A stretch of 64,000 bases of DNA. It comes from Pontiella agarivorans (lineage in GTDB: Bacteria; Verrucomicrobiota; Kiritimatiellia; Kiritimatiellales; Pontiellaceae). The position numbers and the translations under genes were made by a program. The stretch is taken from assembly GCF_034531395.1 (NCBI RefSeq), contig NZ_JARVCO010000010.1:682001-746000 (forward strand), written 5' to 3'. Numbering within the stretch: the stretch's first letter is position 1; every line of letters begins with the position of its first letter. Under the pieces are notes generated by a model, which worked only from the letters and a program-made list of their open reading frames with translations, was not told where the DNA came from and ran no database searches. Shown piece by piece: positions 55,808 through 64,000 of this stretch.

Positions 55808-55814
55808 CGGCATC
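55808..55814 (+). promoter_or_regulatory. CGGCATC motif before the sulfatase operon
   Basis: 38 nt before the ATG at 55852, preceded by ACCGGCGAC and followed by TAAATGCGTCATATGATATAAAT, an AT-rich stretch that could hold a -10 box. Confidence 0.4.
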
Positions 55815-55851
55815 CCCTAAATGCGTCATATGATATAAATGGGGAAGTTTT

Positions 55852-56205
55852 ATGAAAGTCAGGGTTTGCAAACTTGTGCTGTATATCGGCATCGCCTTAT
55901 CGGCTGGATATACAGCGCGTGTTGCTGAAGATTGGCGCGCGGTCGAAGAGATTTCTTCCAAGGTCTGGAAAAATACGGACGGGTTGCAAAATCAGCTCAC
56001 TGCACTCCATACGGATTTAAATATTCATTCGGACAACCTGCTGCCATTCAGCGAAGGCGGAAGACGATCCTTTCTGCTGTGTGATGCAGGGCGGAATCAG
56101 GCATTATTTTATCTTGAAGGAAACCGGTTTCTGACTCTCCGTGTTTCCGAAATATCTGTATCCCGTTATTGTCTGAAGGAGAAAACGACGAATGATTATG
56201 CGTAG
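55852..56205 (+). CDS. Small exported protein of unknown family, first gene of sulfatase operon
   Basis: A 117-residue protein with an N-terminal hydrophobic stretch (about 6-22), either a signal peptide or membrane anchor, then a helical part and a beta-rich half with two cysteines (C77 and C107). I do not recognise it. Its last 14 bases overlap the start of the next sulfatase gene, which suggests coupling. It stands where an accessory factor for the sulfatases might be, but this is only positional inference. Confidence 0.6.
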   Translation: MKVRVCKLVLYIGIALSAGYTARVAEDWRAVEEISSKVWKNTDGLQNQLTALHTDLNIHSDNLLPFSEGGRRSFLLCDAGRNQALFYLEGNRFLTLRVSEISVSRYCLKEKTTNDYA

Positions 56206-58090
56206 ACGTTCCTTTTTAGTTGCTGTCGGTATCTCTGCCGCAGCTTTCGCTGTAGGAGAAAAGCCGATTGATCGACCGAATATTCTCTGGCTGACGTGCG
56301 AAGATAATAATGTGCATTGGGTGGGGTGCTATGGAAACCCATATGCCAATACGCCGAATATTGATCAACTCGCGGCTGAAGGTTTTCAGTATATGCATTG
56401 TTATGCCAATGCACCGGTATGTGCGCCATCGCGCTCCACTTGGATTACCGGCATTCATGCGGTATCAACCGGTACCCATGAGATGCGAAGCCGCAATAAA
56501 ATCCCGTTTAATCTGATTCAATATTATCCCGATCATCTAAAGGCCAACGGATATTATGTGGGGAATGACATTAAGACCGATTACAACATCGGCGGGCGCG
56601 ATGATAAGGAATGCTGGGATAATCCCGGCCGCGTGAAATGGGCTCAACTGAAGGCGAGCCAACCCTTTTTCCAGGTCATCAATAATACCAAGTCGCACGA
56701 GAGTAAGGCCCATGGAGATGTGGAAAATACGGAACATGATCCGGCCGATATTCAGTTGCGGGCTTACCACCCCGACCTTCCGGATGTACGCAAATCCTAT
56801 GCAAAATATCATGATGCGATGAAAAATATGGATGAGGACATCGGAGCGGCATTGGCAAAACTGGAGGAATACGGCCTGGCCGAAAATACGATTGTGATTC
56901 ACAACTCCGATCATGGCGGCGTGTTGCCGCGCAGCAAGCGATATGTCTTTAACAGCGGGCTGCACTGTCCGCTCATTGTGCGGATCCCCGAGCGGTATAA
57001 ACATCTATGGCCGGCGGAACGACCGGGCATGAAAGTCGATCGATTGGTCAGTCTGATTGATATGCCGAAAACGTGGCTGAGCCTAACCGGTACACCCATT
57101 CCGGATGTTATGCAGGGAACCATCTTCCTCGGACCACAGACCGAACCGGAGGCGCCATATCACTATGCCTTCCGGGGTAGGATGGATGAACGGACTGAAA
57201 GTGCGCGTGCCATTTGTGATAAGCAATTTCTCTACATTCGCAATTACATGCCCTATGTGCCATGGATGCAGAATCTGGAGTTTTTATGGCGAATGAAGGC
57301 GACGAAGGCGTGGGAAGAGCATGTGAAGTCCGGGAAGGCCACGGAAGTACAGAGCCGATACTTTAAGCCGAAGATGTTCAGCGAAGAGCTGTATGACAAT
57401 GTAAACGATCCGGACAGTGTGAACAATCTGATCGATAAGGTGGAATATGCAGAAATCGCCAAACGTATGAGAAAGGAATTACGGAAGTGGCAGATTGAAA
57501 TTTATGATTCAGGGCTGCTGCCGGAATTCGATATGATTAAACGGGCATCGGATCACAACATGACCATCTATGAAATGGTGCGTGATCCTGATATCTATAA
57601 TCTGCCGGCTCTGCTGGAAGCTGCAGATGTGGCTCTTATGCAGGATCCCTCCAATGCATCAAAATTAATTAAAATGTTGAAGCACTCTGATTCGGGTATG
57701 CGGTATTGGGGCATCGTTGGACTCTTTCTGATTAATCAGATGCCGGCTGAGGTGGAACCGTTATTGGCCGATGATTCCCATGAAGTTCGAGCCATGGCGG
57801 CGTGGTTGAATATTCGATGTGGCGACCGCGATAAGGGATTGCTTACGCTGGATATCATGCTTCGTGAGAACTCTTACGCCACCCTCAAAATTTTAAACAT
57901 CATTGACTGGATAGGAGATGATGCGATGTCTTTGATGCCTGCTGTAAGGCAGGTGGATCATAACCGTTATGAAAACGATATGCGTGATAATCTGTTATTC
58001 AAGTACGGCCTGATTGAGTCGAAGCAGGTTCGGGAAAAGAAAGTACATAAAGAAGCAAAGAAACAAGGAATGTCGAATGAAAAAAATTAA
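56192..58090 (+). CDS. Family S1 sulfatase with Tat signal and HEAT-like tail
   Basis: A 632-residue protein. The leader has RRRSFLVA, a good Tat signal. The sulfatase part has FGly site C77-A-P-S-R with WITG and NSDHGG. From about residue 450 an added helical region of 180 residues runs to the C-terminus, with alternating short helices and segments like SGMRYWGIVGLFLI and SHEVRAMAAWLNI that look like HEAT repeats. AAGGAG lies 10 nt before ATG 56192. It overlaps both neighbours by 14 bp, so it is translated within one operon. The helical tail ends in a lysine-rich, possibly disordered stretch. Confidence 0.9.
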   Translation: MIMRRRSFLVAVGISAAAFAVGEKPIDRPNILWLTCEDNNVHWVGCYGNPYANTPNIDQLAAEGFQYMHCYANAPVCAPSRSTWITGIHAVSTGTHEMRSRNKIPFNLIQYYPDHLKANGYYVGNDIKTDYNIGGRDDKECWDNPGRVKWAQLKASQPFFQVINNTKSHESKAHGDVENTEHDPADIQLRAYHPDLPDVRKSYAKYHDAMKNMDEDIGAALAKLEEYGLAENTIVIHNSDHGGVLPRSKRYVFNSGLHCPLIVRIPERYKHLWPAERPGMKVDRLVSLIDMPKTWLSLTGTPIPDVMQGTIFLGPQTEPEAPYHYAFRGRMDERTESARAICDKQFLYIRNYMPYVPWMQNLEFLWRMKATKAWEEHVKSGKATEVQSRYFKPKMFSEELYDNVNDPDSVNNLIDKVEYAEIAKRMRKELRKWQIEIYDSGLLPEFDMIKRASDHNMTIYEMVRDPDIYNLPALLEAADVALMQDPSNASKLIKMLKHSDSGMRYWGIVGLFLINQMPAEVEPLLADDSHEVRAMAAWLNIRCGDRDKGLLTLDIMLRENSYATLKILNIIDWIGDDAMSLMPAVRQVDHNRYENDMRDNLLFKYGLIESKQVREKKVHKEAKKQGMSNEKN

Positions 58091-59567
58091 ACGCCGCTCA
58101 TTCATGGGGGCCGGGCTGGCGCTGGCAGGTGTAACGGGAATCTCACATGCAGCGCCTGCAAAACGTCCGAATATTCTCTTTATTTTTTCCGATGACCAGT
58201 GTTGGGATACGCTGGGTTGCCTGGGCGGTGAGGTCATCACCCCGAATCTGGACCGACTGGTTAAGCAGGGTACACTCTTTACCAATGCCTACAATATGGG
58301 AGCCTGGCAGGGAGCGGTCTGTATGGCCAGTCGTACGATGCTGATGACCGGTCGGTCGGTATGGGGCGCTCATGCTTATTATGAATCCAACGTGCGCAAA
58401 AAGTCTGATTTCTGGAGTAACCAGTTTCAGCAACAGGGATACAAAACCTATTTTGCCGGGAAATGGCATATTGCGGGAATGATGCCTCCTGAAATCTATG
58501 ATGTGGCCGGTACGGTGCGTCCGGGAATGCCTGATTATTATGATCCCGCTACCGGAAAAAAGTTTCCGTGGAATGTGCGCGGCCCGGGATATTTCCGGCC
58601 TGAAGCTCCGGGGAAGGATAACTGGGATCCCAGCGATCCGAAATTCGGCGGTCATTGGGAAGGCGGTAAGCACTGGAGCGAAGTTTTGGGGGATGAGGGG
58701 ATTTCGTTTCTGGAGGATGCGGCCCAAAATGATAAACCCTTTTTCATGCAGTTGGCCTTTAATGCGCCGCATGATCCCCGGCAGTCGCCTAAAAAATATG
58801 TTGATATGTATCCGCTTGATTCAATCAGGCTCCCCGAAAATTTTATGCCTGAAAATCCGTATGCCGAAGCGATGCAGGCCGGCAAGGGAGTTCGGGACGA
58901 AGATCTTGCTCCATTCCCGCGCACCGAGTTTTCCATCAAGACACACCGCCAGGAATATTATGCGATCATCACCCACATGGATGACCAGATCGGGCGCATT
59001 CTCCAAACTCTGGAAGAAACCGGCCAGCGCGATAATACGCTTATCGTATTTACATCTGATCACGGATTGGGGTGTGGACGGCATGCCATGGTCGGGAAGC
59101 AGAATATGTTTGAACACAGCATGAAGCCGCCTCTGATTTTCTGCGGAGCAGGGATTCCGAAGGGGCGGATTATCGAAACCCCGGTTTATATGCAGGACCT
59201 GATGCCGACCACGATGGACATGGCTCATATACCCATTCCTTCGTCGGTAGAATTTCGAAGCCTTCGGCCGATTATCGAGGGGCGGAAACGGAAACAGTAT
59301 CCATCGATCTATGGGGCCTATAAAATGTCGCAGCGTATGGTACGTAAAGGAGATATGAAACTGATCTGGTATCCGAATGCCGATAAATATCTGTTGTTTG
59401 ATTTGAGTCGTGATGCGCTGGAAATGAACGATTTATCTGATCATCCTGAGTATGCCGGTGTCATGAAAAAATTGAAGGGCGAGCTGAAAAAGCAACAGCG
59501 GTTCTTTAAGGATCCTATGCTGACGGGAACGGCCGGGAATATGTCTGAAGAAGGAGTGGTGCATTAA
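58077..59567 (+). CDS. Family S1 sulfatase with Tat signal
   Basis: A 496-residue protein with a clear Tat leader (KRRSFMGAGLALAG, cleavage near AAPA). The FGly site is C82-M-A-S-R, the alanine form. RPNILFIFSDDQ, GKWHIAG, NAPHDPR and TSDHGLGCGRH are present. ATG 58077 has AAGGAATG upstream and overlaps the previous gene by 14 bp; the upstream frame from 58014 lies in that gene. Highly charged and rich in Lys near the C-terminus. Part of the four-sulfatase operon. Confidence 0.92.
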   Translation: MKKIKRRSFMGAGLALAGVTGISHAAPAKRPNILFIFSDDQCWDTLGCLGGEVITPNLDRLVKQGTLFTNAYNMGAWQGAVCMASRTMLMTGRSVWGAHAYYESNVRKKSDFWSNQFQQQGYKTYFAGKWHIAGMMPPEIYDVAGTVRPGMPDYYDPATGKKFPWNVRGPGYFRPEAPGKDNWDPSDPKFGGHWEGGKHWSEVLGDEGISFLEDAAQNDKPFFMQLAFNAPHDPRQSPKKYVDMYPLDSIRLPENFMPENPYAEAMQAGKGVRDEDLAPFPRTEFSIKTHRQEYYAIITHMDDQIGRILQTLEETGQRDNTLIVFTSDHGLGCGRHAMVGKQNMFEHSMKPPLIFCGAGIPKGRIIETPVYMQDLMPTTMDMAHIPIPSSVEFRSLRPIIEGRKRKQYPSIYGAYKMSQRMVRKGDMKLIWYPNADKYLLFDLSRDALEMNDLSDHPEYAGVMKKLKGELKKQQRFFKDPMLTGTAGNMSEEGVVH

Positions 59568-59568
59568 G

Positions 59569-61428
59569 ATGAAGTATGTATTGAAAACCGTCGCCGCTTT
59601 ACTGTTGGCGGTCACGGTGTGTCAGGCGGCCGACCAACCCAATGTAGTTATCGTGATGACGGATGATCAGGGGTATCCAAATCTCAGCTGCATGGGGCAT
59701 CCCTTGTTGGAAACGCCGAATATTGACACCCTTTATGAGCGTGGGGTGCGTTTAACCGATTATCATGTTGATCCCACCTGTGCACCTTCGCGGAGTGCAT
59801 TGATGACGGGCCGCTATTCAGATCGGGTGGGCGTTTGGCATACGGTGATGGGAAGGAATCTGCTTCGCGAGCGTGAAGTGACCATGGCGGATATTTTTTC
59901 AGCTTCAGGATATGCCACCGGAATTTTCGGGAAATGGCATTTAGGTGATGTTTATCCGTACCGTCCTGAAGACCGGGGCTTTCAGCAAACTGTTGTGCAT
60001 GGCGGGGGCGGAGTTGGGCAGACGCCCGATTTCTGGGGCAATGATTATTTTGATGACTCGTATCGGGTCAATGGAGAAATGACTCCCTTCACGGGTTTCT
60101 GCACGGAAGTGTTTTTCACTGAAGCCATGAAGTTCATGAAGGCTTCTGTTGAACAGGGAAAACCTTTTTTAACCTACATCACGCCGAATGCACCGCATGG
60201 TCCTTTTTATGCTCCCAACGGGAATAAAGAACGGGTGAAAAACCGGGCAAAAAAACGGGGCATCAAACTTGAAGGACCGATGACCGGTTATTATGGGATG
60301 ATTGAAAATATCGACGATCAGTTTGGGCGCTTGCAGGATTTTCTTGAAAAGGAGGGGCTTGCTGAAAATACGATTTTGGTATTCACCAGTGACAACGGTC
60401 CCGTGGTTCAGCAGGCAATGAACTTGTTTAATGCCGGATTGCGTGGAGGAAAAAATACCAATACCGATGGCGGGCATCGCGTGCCCTGGTTTATGCAGTG
60501 GCCGGCAGGTGGACTGGATAAGGCACAGGATATTAATCACGTAACGGCTCACATTGACATATTGCCGACCCTGATCGATCTCTGCGGCCTGAAAGCTCCT
60601 GATATCGATTTCGATGGCCGGAGTTTGGTGCCGCTGTTGAAAAATGCGGATGCAGCATGGCCGGACCGTCAGTTGGTGGTGGAAAGTCAGCGAGTCGTGG
60701 ACCCGATTAAATATCGGAGTTTTTCAGTGATGACGGATCGCTGGCGTTTAGTCGGGAATGAACATGTCAGCACGTTTAAGCTCTATGATATGAAACATGA
60801 TTTGGGTCAGCGTAAAGATGTTTCAGGGGCATATCCAGAGGTCTTTGAACGACTTCGTGAAAGCTATGATGCGCTATGGAATGATCTCTCGCAGGAACAT
60901 GACTTAGTGAGCCGCATGATTGTGGGGTCGGCTCACCAGAATCCGGTTTGTTTAACGGCGCACGATTGGCTGGGAAATACGCTTTGGAATCAACCGCATA
61001 TTCTTAAGCCGGCGAAAGCGAGTAAGTACGGACCACCGAAGGGACATTGGGCGGTTGATGTGGCGCAAGACGGCTGGTATCAGATTTCGTTGCGTCGCTG
61101 GCCGGCGGAGGCCGATCAAGGTATCAATGCAGCTTATGTTGGATCGGGCTATCGTCTGGATACCGCCCGCATTGAGGTTCAGGGACAGAAGCTGGAACAA
61201 AACATTCCGATTGATGCGAAGGAAGTCACTTTCCGCGTAAAGTTGAAGAAAGGGGAAGCAAAGCTGGACACGCTCTTCACCGGGGGCGGTAAACAGATCA
61301 GTGCCTTTTATGCCTATATTCTGAGGGAGGAAGGACGCGTTTCCAGGGATTGGAAAACGCGCGAAGGGCTGGGGCTTCCGCTGGCAAACTGGCCGAAGAA
61401 ACACGGGGCGGATCCGTCAGTTCGTTAA
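59569..61428 (+). CDS. Family S1 sulfatase with C-terminal extension, second member
   Basis: A 619-residue Sec-exported sulfatase of arylsulfatase A type, closest in the window to the one at 37328. FGly site C71-A-P-S-R with LMTGRYS, GKWHLGD, TPNAPHGPF and TSDNGPV. The extension from about 451 (VGSAHQNP) includes the YQISLRRWPAEADQ segment, as in its relative. It begins 1 bp after the previous stop. The last 20 residues are basic and likely flexible. One TTCCA-N5-TGGAA palindrome lies at 61341, read in a different frame from most copies. Confidence 0.93.
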   Translation: MKYVLKTVAALLLAVTVCQAADQPNVVIVMTDDQGYPNLSCMGHPLLETPNIDTLYERGVRLTDYHVDPTCAPSRSALMTGRYSDRVGVWHTVMGRNLLREREVTMADIFSASGYATGIFGKWHLGDVYPYRPEDRGFQQTVVHGGGGVGQTPDFWGNDYFDDSYRVNGEMTPFTGFCTEVFFTEAMKFMKASVEQGKPFLTYITPNAPHGPFYAPNGNKERVKNRAKKRGIKLEGPMTGYYGMIENIDDQFGRLQDFLEKEGLAENTILVFTSDNGPVVQQAMNLFNAGLRGGKNTNTDGGHRVPWFMQWPAGGLDKAQDINHVTAHIDILPTLIDLCGLKAPDIDFDGRSLVPLLKNADAAWPDRQLVVESQRVVDPIKYRSFSVMTDRWRLVGNEHVSTFKLYDMKHDLGQRKDVSGAYPEVFERLRESYDALWNDLSQEHDLVSRMIVGSAHQNPVCLTAHDWLGNTLWNQPHILKPAKASKYGPPKGHWAVDVAQDGWYQISLRRWPAEADQGINAAYVGSGYRLDTARIEVQGQKLEQNIPIDAKEVTFRVKLKKGEAKLDTLFTGGGKQISAFYAYILREEGRVSRDWKTREGLGLPLANWPKKHGADPSVR

Positions 61429-61441
61429 TTAAGGAGTTCCA

Positions 61442-62965
61442 ATGATTGGAAAGCAGATAGGGCTCGGCCTGGTATGTGCCGTCGGATGTTTTGCTGTGCA
61501 GCGACCGAATATTGTTTTTTTGATGGCAGACGATCAGGCCAGCTATTCGATGGGGTGTTACGGGAATGATGATGTGATTACTCCGCACCTCGACCGGCTG
61601 GCGGAAGAGGGCATGGTATTCGATCGGCATTATGCTACCACCGCCATTTGTATGGCCAGTCGGGCGACCGTGATGACCGGATTGTTCGAGTTTAAGACCG
61701 GGTGTAACTTTTTCCATGGGGATATGCTGCAGTCGACCTGGGATCAATCGTATCCTGTTCTGTTGCGGGAGGCGGGCTATCGAACGGGATTTGCCGGAAA
61801 GTTCGGCTTCGATATTAAAGACGGAGCCGACGGGGAACGCCTGCCGCTGCCTGAACACGATTTTGATCAATGGGGAGGCGGTCCGGGCCAGACCTCTTAT
61901 AGAACAAAGGCGAATAAATCCATGGCAGCTTATGCGGAAGAATTTCCGCATTCAACACTCGCCTATGGAGCCTTTGGGCGCGATTTTATCCGTGAATCAG
62001 TCGAGGCCGGAAAACCGTTCTGCCTGTCGGTCAGTTTTAAAGCTCCGCATAAACCGGCGACACCCGATCCGCGGTTTAATGCCGTGTATAAAGGCAAGAT
62101 CTTCAAGAAACCTGAAAACTTTGGGCGTGAGGCGGGGGAACATTTTGCGAAGCAGAGTAAATTGGACCGGCAGTATGACCGGTTTTACAGTTGGAATTAT
62201 GCTGATCAGTATGATGAAGTTATGGCCGTTTATCATCAGCAGGTGTATGCAATTGATGTTGCTGTCGGTATGATTCGGGATGCGCTGACTGCGCAGGGTG
62301 TTGAAGGAAATACTGTGATTATTTACACCTCGGACAATGGTTTTTTCTGTGGCTCGCACGGCTACGGTTCCAAGGTTCTGCCATATGAGGAATCAACACA
62401 TATACCTTTGATTATTTATGATCCCAGACATCCGAACTCCGGAAAAGAAATACGTTGTTCCTCCCTTTCCGGCAATGTGGATATTGCGCCGACGATTCTG
62501 GATTTGGCAGGACTTCCAATTCCAGAAAATATGGATGGAAAGAACCTCATGGCTTTGTATGAACATCCTGGCGAGACGCTTCATGAAGCGTTGCCCCTCA
62601 TCAACGTCTGGGGGCATCCGGCCAGTCACGTGCTGGGTGTGGTGACTAAAGATTTAAAATATATTAACTGGCTCTATGCCGACGACGGCATGCAACCGGT
62701 TGAAGAGTTGTATCATTTGGGAAAAGATCCGGGAGAACTGGTTAACCGGGCCGGGAATCCGGAAGACCGGGGGCGGCTGGAGGCCATGCGTAAACAGTAT
62801 GATGCTCTGGTTCAACAGTGGAAGTCGGAGGCTGTTCCTTACAATAGTTATCAGGAATACAGTACGGTCTTTGATCGACATGTCCCATGGAGCACTCGTT
62901 CGGAATCCTATCCTGTTCAGTTCGAGAAGGGCGAGGGCGGGCGACTTCCAAAGGCTGGAGAATAG
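61442..62965 (+). CDS. Family S1 sulfatase, fourth in operon
   Basis: A 507-residue protein with a short Sec signal peptide (1-19). The FGly site is C70-M-A-S-R with VMTG, then AGKFGFD in place of the usual GKWH, so the normally conserved lysine-tryptophan-histidine segment is altered. [12 protein letters not shown] is intact. AAGGAG precedes the ATG at 13 bp from the previous stop. The loss of the GKWH histidine and tryptophan may change substrate fit or metal contacts. It is followed 76 bp later by an aldo/keto reductase gene. Confidence 0.9.
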   Translation: MIGKQIGLGLVCAVGCFAVQRPNIVFLMADDQASYSMGCYGNDDVITPHLDRLAEEGMVFDRHYATTAICMASRATVMTGLFEFKTGCNFFHGDMLQSTWDQSYPVLLREAGYRTGFAGKFGFDIKDGADGERLPLPEHDFDQWGGGPGQTSYRTKANKSMAAYAEEFPHSTLAYGAFGRDFIRESVEAGKPFCLSVSFKAPHKPATPDPRFNAVYKGKIFKKPENFGREAGEHFAKQSKLDRQYDRFYSWNYADQYDEVMAVYHQQVYAIDVAVGMIRDALTAQGVEGNTVIIYTSDNGFFCGSHGYGSKVLPYEESTHIPLIIYDPRHPNSGKEIRCSSLSGNVDIAPTILDLAGLPIPENMDGKNLMALYEHPGETLHEALPLINVWGHPASHVLGVVTKDLKYINWLYADDGMQPVEELYHLGKDPGELVNRAGNPEDRGRLEAMRKQYDALVQQWKSEAVPYNSYQEYSTVFDRHVPWSTRSESYPVQFEKGEGGRLPKAGE

Positions 62966-63041
62966 GCGTAGTATTTATCAATAAACATAGTTTGAATCGC
63001 TGTTTGGCTGATACTATGTGCATTTGTACGGGAGATGAAAC

Positions 63042-63950
63042 ATGCCTGAACTGAATCGTAATGAGGCGTTGAAAGCCCTGGCCGGCGTGGTTGTGGCAGG
63101 ATCTGCAATTGCGAAGGCCGAGGGGAAACAGGTGACGACAGCCGGATCGTTGCCTCTTGTTGAGTTGGGGAATACCGGAATTCGAACCTCGCGACTGGCG
63201 CAGGGCACCGGGACCGGCGGGGTGCGACGTCAGTCGAAGCACACCAAGGATGGGTTTGAGAATTTTGTGAACCTGATGATTCATGCCTATGATCGGGGCA
63301 TCCGTTTTTACGATCTGGCCGATCAGTACGGTTCTCATTTTTATTTCAGGGAAGCTCTGCGCACCATTCCGCGTGAACAGGTGACACTGTTGAGTAAAAT
63401 ACAGGTTAATTTTGACAGCGATAATCCAGCGAAGTTAACGCCCGCTGAGCAACGTCGTTTTGCAGCGAATGCGATTGATCGTTTTCGTTTGGAGCTGCAG
63501 GTGGATGTTATTGATGTTCTGCTGTTGCATAATGTTCAATCCGCCAACTGGGATGCGGAACTCGCTGGTTATATGGACGTGATGAGTGAATATAAGCAGC
63601 GCGGTGTGATCCGGGCTACCGGAATGTCCTGCCATACGTTAGTGGCTTTAAAACGCGCGGCTGAACTGGATTGGGTGGACGTTGCTCTGACACGGATAAA
63701 TCCCTATGGAAAGGCAATGGATGGTCCCGTTAACGAAGTCATGCCGGTTCAGCAGAAGCTGAAAGACCGCGGGGCTTCTGTGATCGGGATGAAAATTTTC
63801 GGAGCGGGGCGTTTGGTCGATAAACGAGATGAATGCATGGAGTTTGCTCAGAATCTGGATTATCTGGATGCCATGACCATTGGGTCACTTACTCCGGAAC
63901 AGATTGATGATAATATTCGGTTGATGGAAAAATATCCCGTCGCGATGTAA
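63042..63950 (+). CDS. Aldo/keto reductase family protein
   Basis: A 302-residue AKR-fold protein. The catalytic set is visible: FYDLADQYGSH (Asp and Tyr), TLLSK (Lys) and the LLLHN histidine. The N-terminus (about 1-30, LAGVVVAGSAIAKAEGK) looks like an export leader or anchor without a twin-arginine, which is unusual for this family though seen in PVC genomes. The enzyme probably reduces or oxidises a sugar or aldehyde released by upstream enzymes. Beyond the stop a near copy of TTCCA-N5-TGGAA lies at 63958, and an ATG at 63995 may start the next gene. Confidence 0.85.
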   Translation: MPELNRNEALKALAGVVVAGSAIAKAEGKQVTTAGSLPLVELGNTGIRTSRLAQGTGTGGVRRQSKHTKDGFENFVNLMIHAYDRGIRFYDLADQYGSHFYFREALRTIPREQVTLLSKIQVNFDSDNPAKLTPAEQRRFAANAIDRFRLELQVDVIDVLLLHNVQSANWDAELAGYMDVMSEYKQRGVIRATGMSCHTLVALKRAAELDWVDVALTRINPYGKAMDGPVNEVMPVQQKLKDRGASVIGMKIFGAGRLVDKRDECMEFAQNLDYLDAMTIGSLTPEQIDDNIRLMEKYPVAM

Positions 63951-64000
63951 ACCGGGTTTCCAATGGTGGGAATTCTGTTTAGTATGCTGTGCCGATGAAA

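Overview
The window looks like a chromosomal segment from a marine, probably anaerobic, member of the Kiritimatiellota (Pontiella-like) or a close PVC relative. This is inferred from the gene content: eight family S1 sulfatases, many exported multi-domain polysaccharide-binding proteins with a Verrucomicrobia/Kiritimatiella-style C-terminal module, a PEP-CTERM tail and membrane Ser/Thr kinases, with no SusC/SusD pair. I could not run a search, so the taxon is an inference.

Layout. 1-12.8 kb is ordinary housekeeping: fusA (minus strand, cut by the left edge), tatD, an SH3-domain protein, comF, accD, folC, a truncated PEP-CTERM gene, a 54-residue gene, aroB-dprA (overlapping), topA, xerC and tRNA-Pro/tRNA-Phe. 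13.1-15.8 kb holds a membrane Ser/Thr kinase tail-to-tail with an ECF-like sigma factor. 16.1-39.1 kb is a polysaccharide cluster: two clan GH-A enzymes around a sulfatase, a sulfatase fused to a CBM6 domain, a Tat-exported sulfatase, two tandem GH29 fucosidases, three large exported binding or beta-helix proteins and another sulfatase. 39.2-41.9 kb repeats the kinase/sigma pair in the same geometry. 42.0-42.8 kb is a graveyard with an IS630-type transposase remnant. 43.2-55.8 kb is a second polysaccharide cluster (module-only protein, GH117-like, GH30, three GH10, RhaT-like transporter, aldose 1-epimerase). 55.9-64 kb is a tight operon of four sulfatases followed by an aldo/keto reductase.

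How it works together (inference). Exported sulfatases remove sulfate esters, GH29/GH117/GH30/GH10 and the GH-A enzymes cut the chain, module-only proteins bind polymer, and a RhaT-like permease plus mutarotase take up and process the sugar. The enzyme set suggests a sulfated algal polysaccharide containing fucose and xylose or galactose. The kinase/sigma pairs are the only regulators visible and are candidates to control the clusters. A short motif, CGGCATC, recurs in front of ten of the polysaccharide genes or operons. A second signal, the palindrome TTCCA-N5-TGGAA, occurs ten times exactly, in all three reading frames, which points to a DNA-level role.
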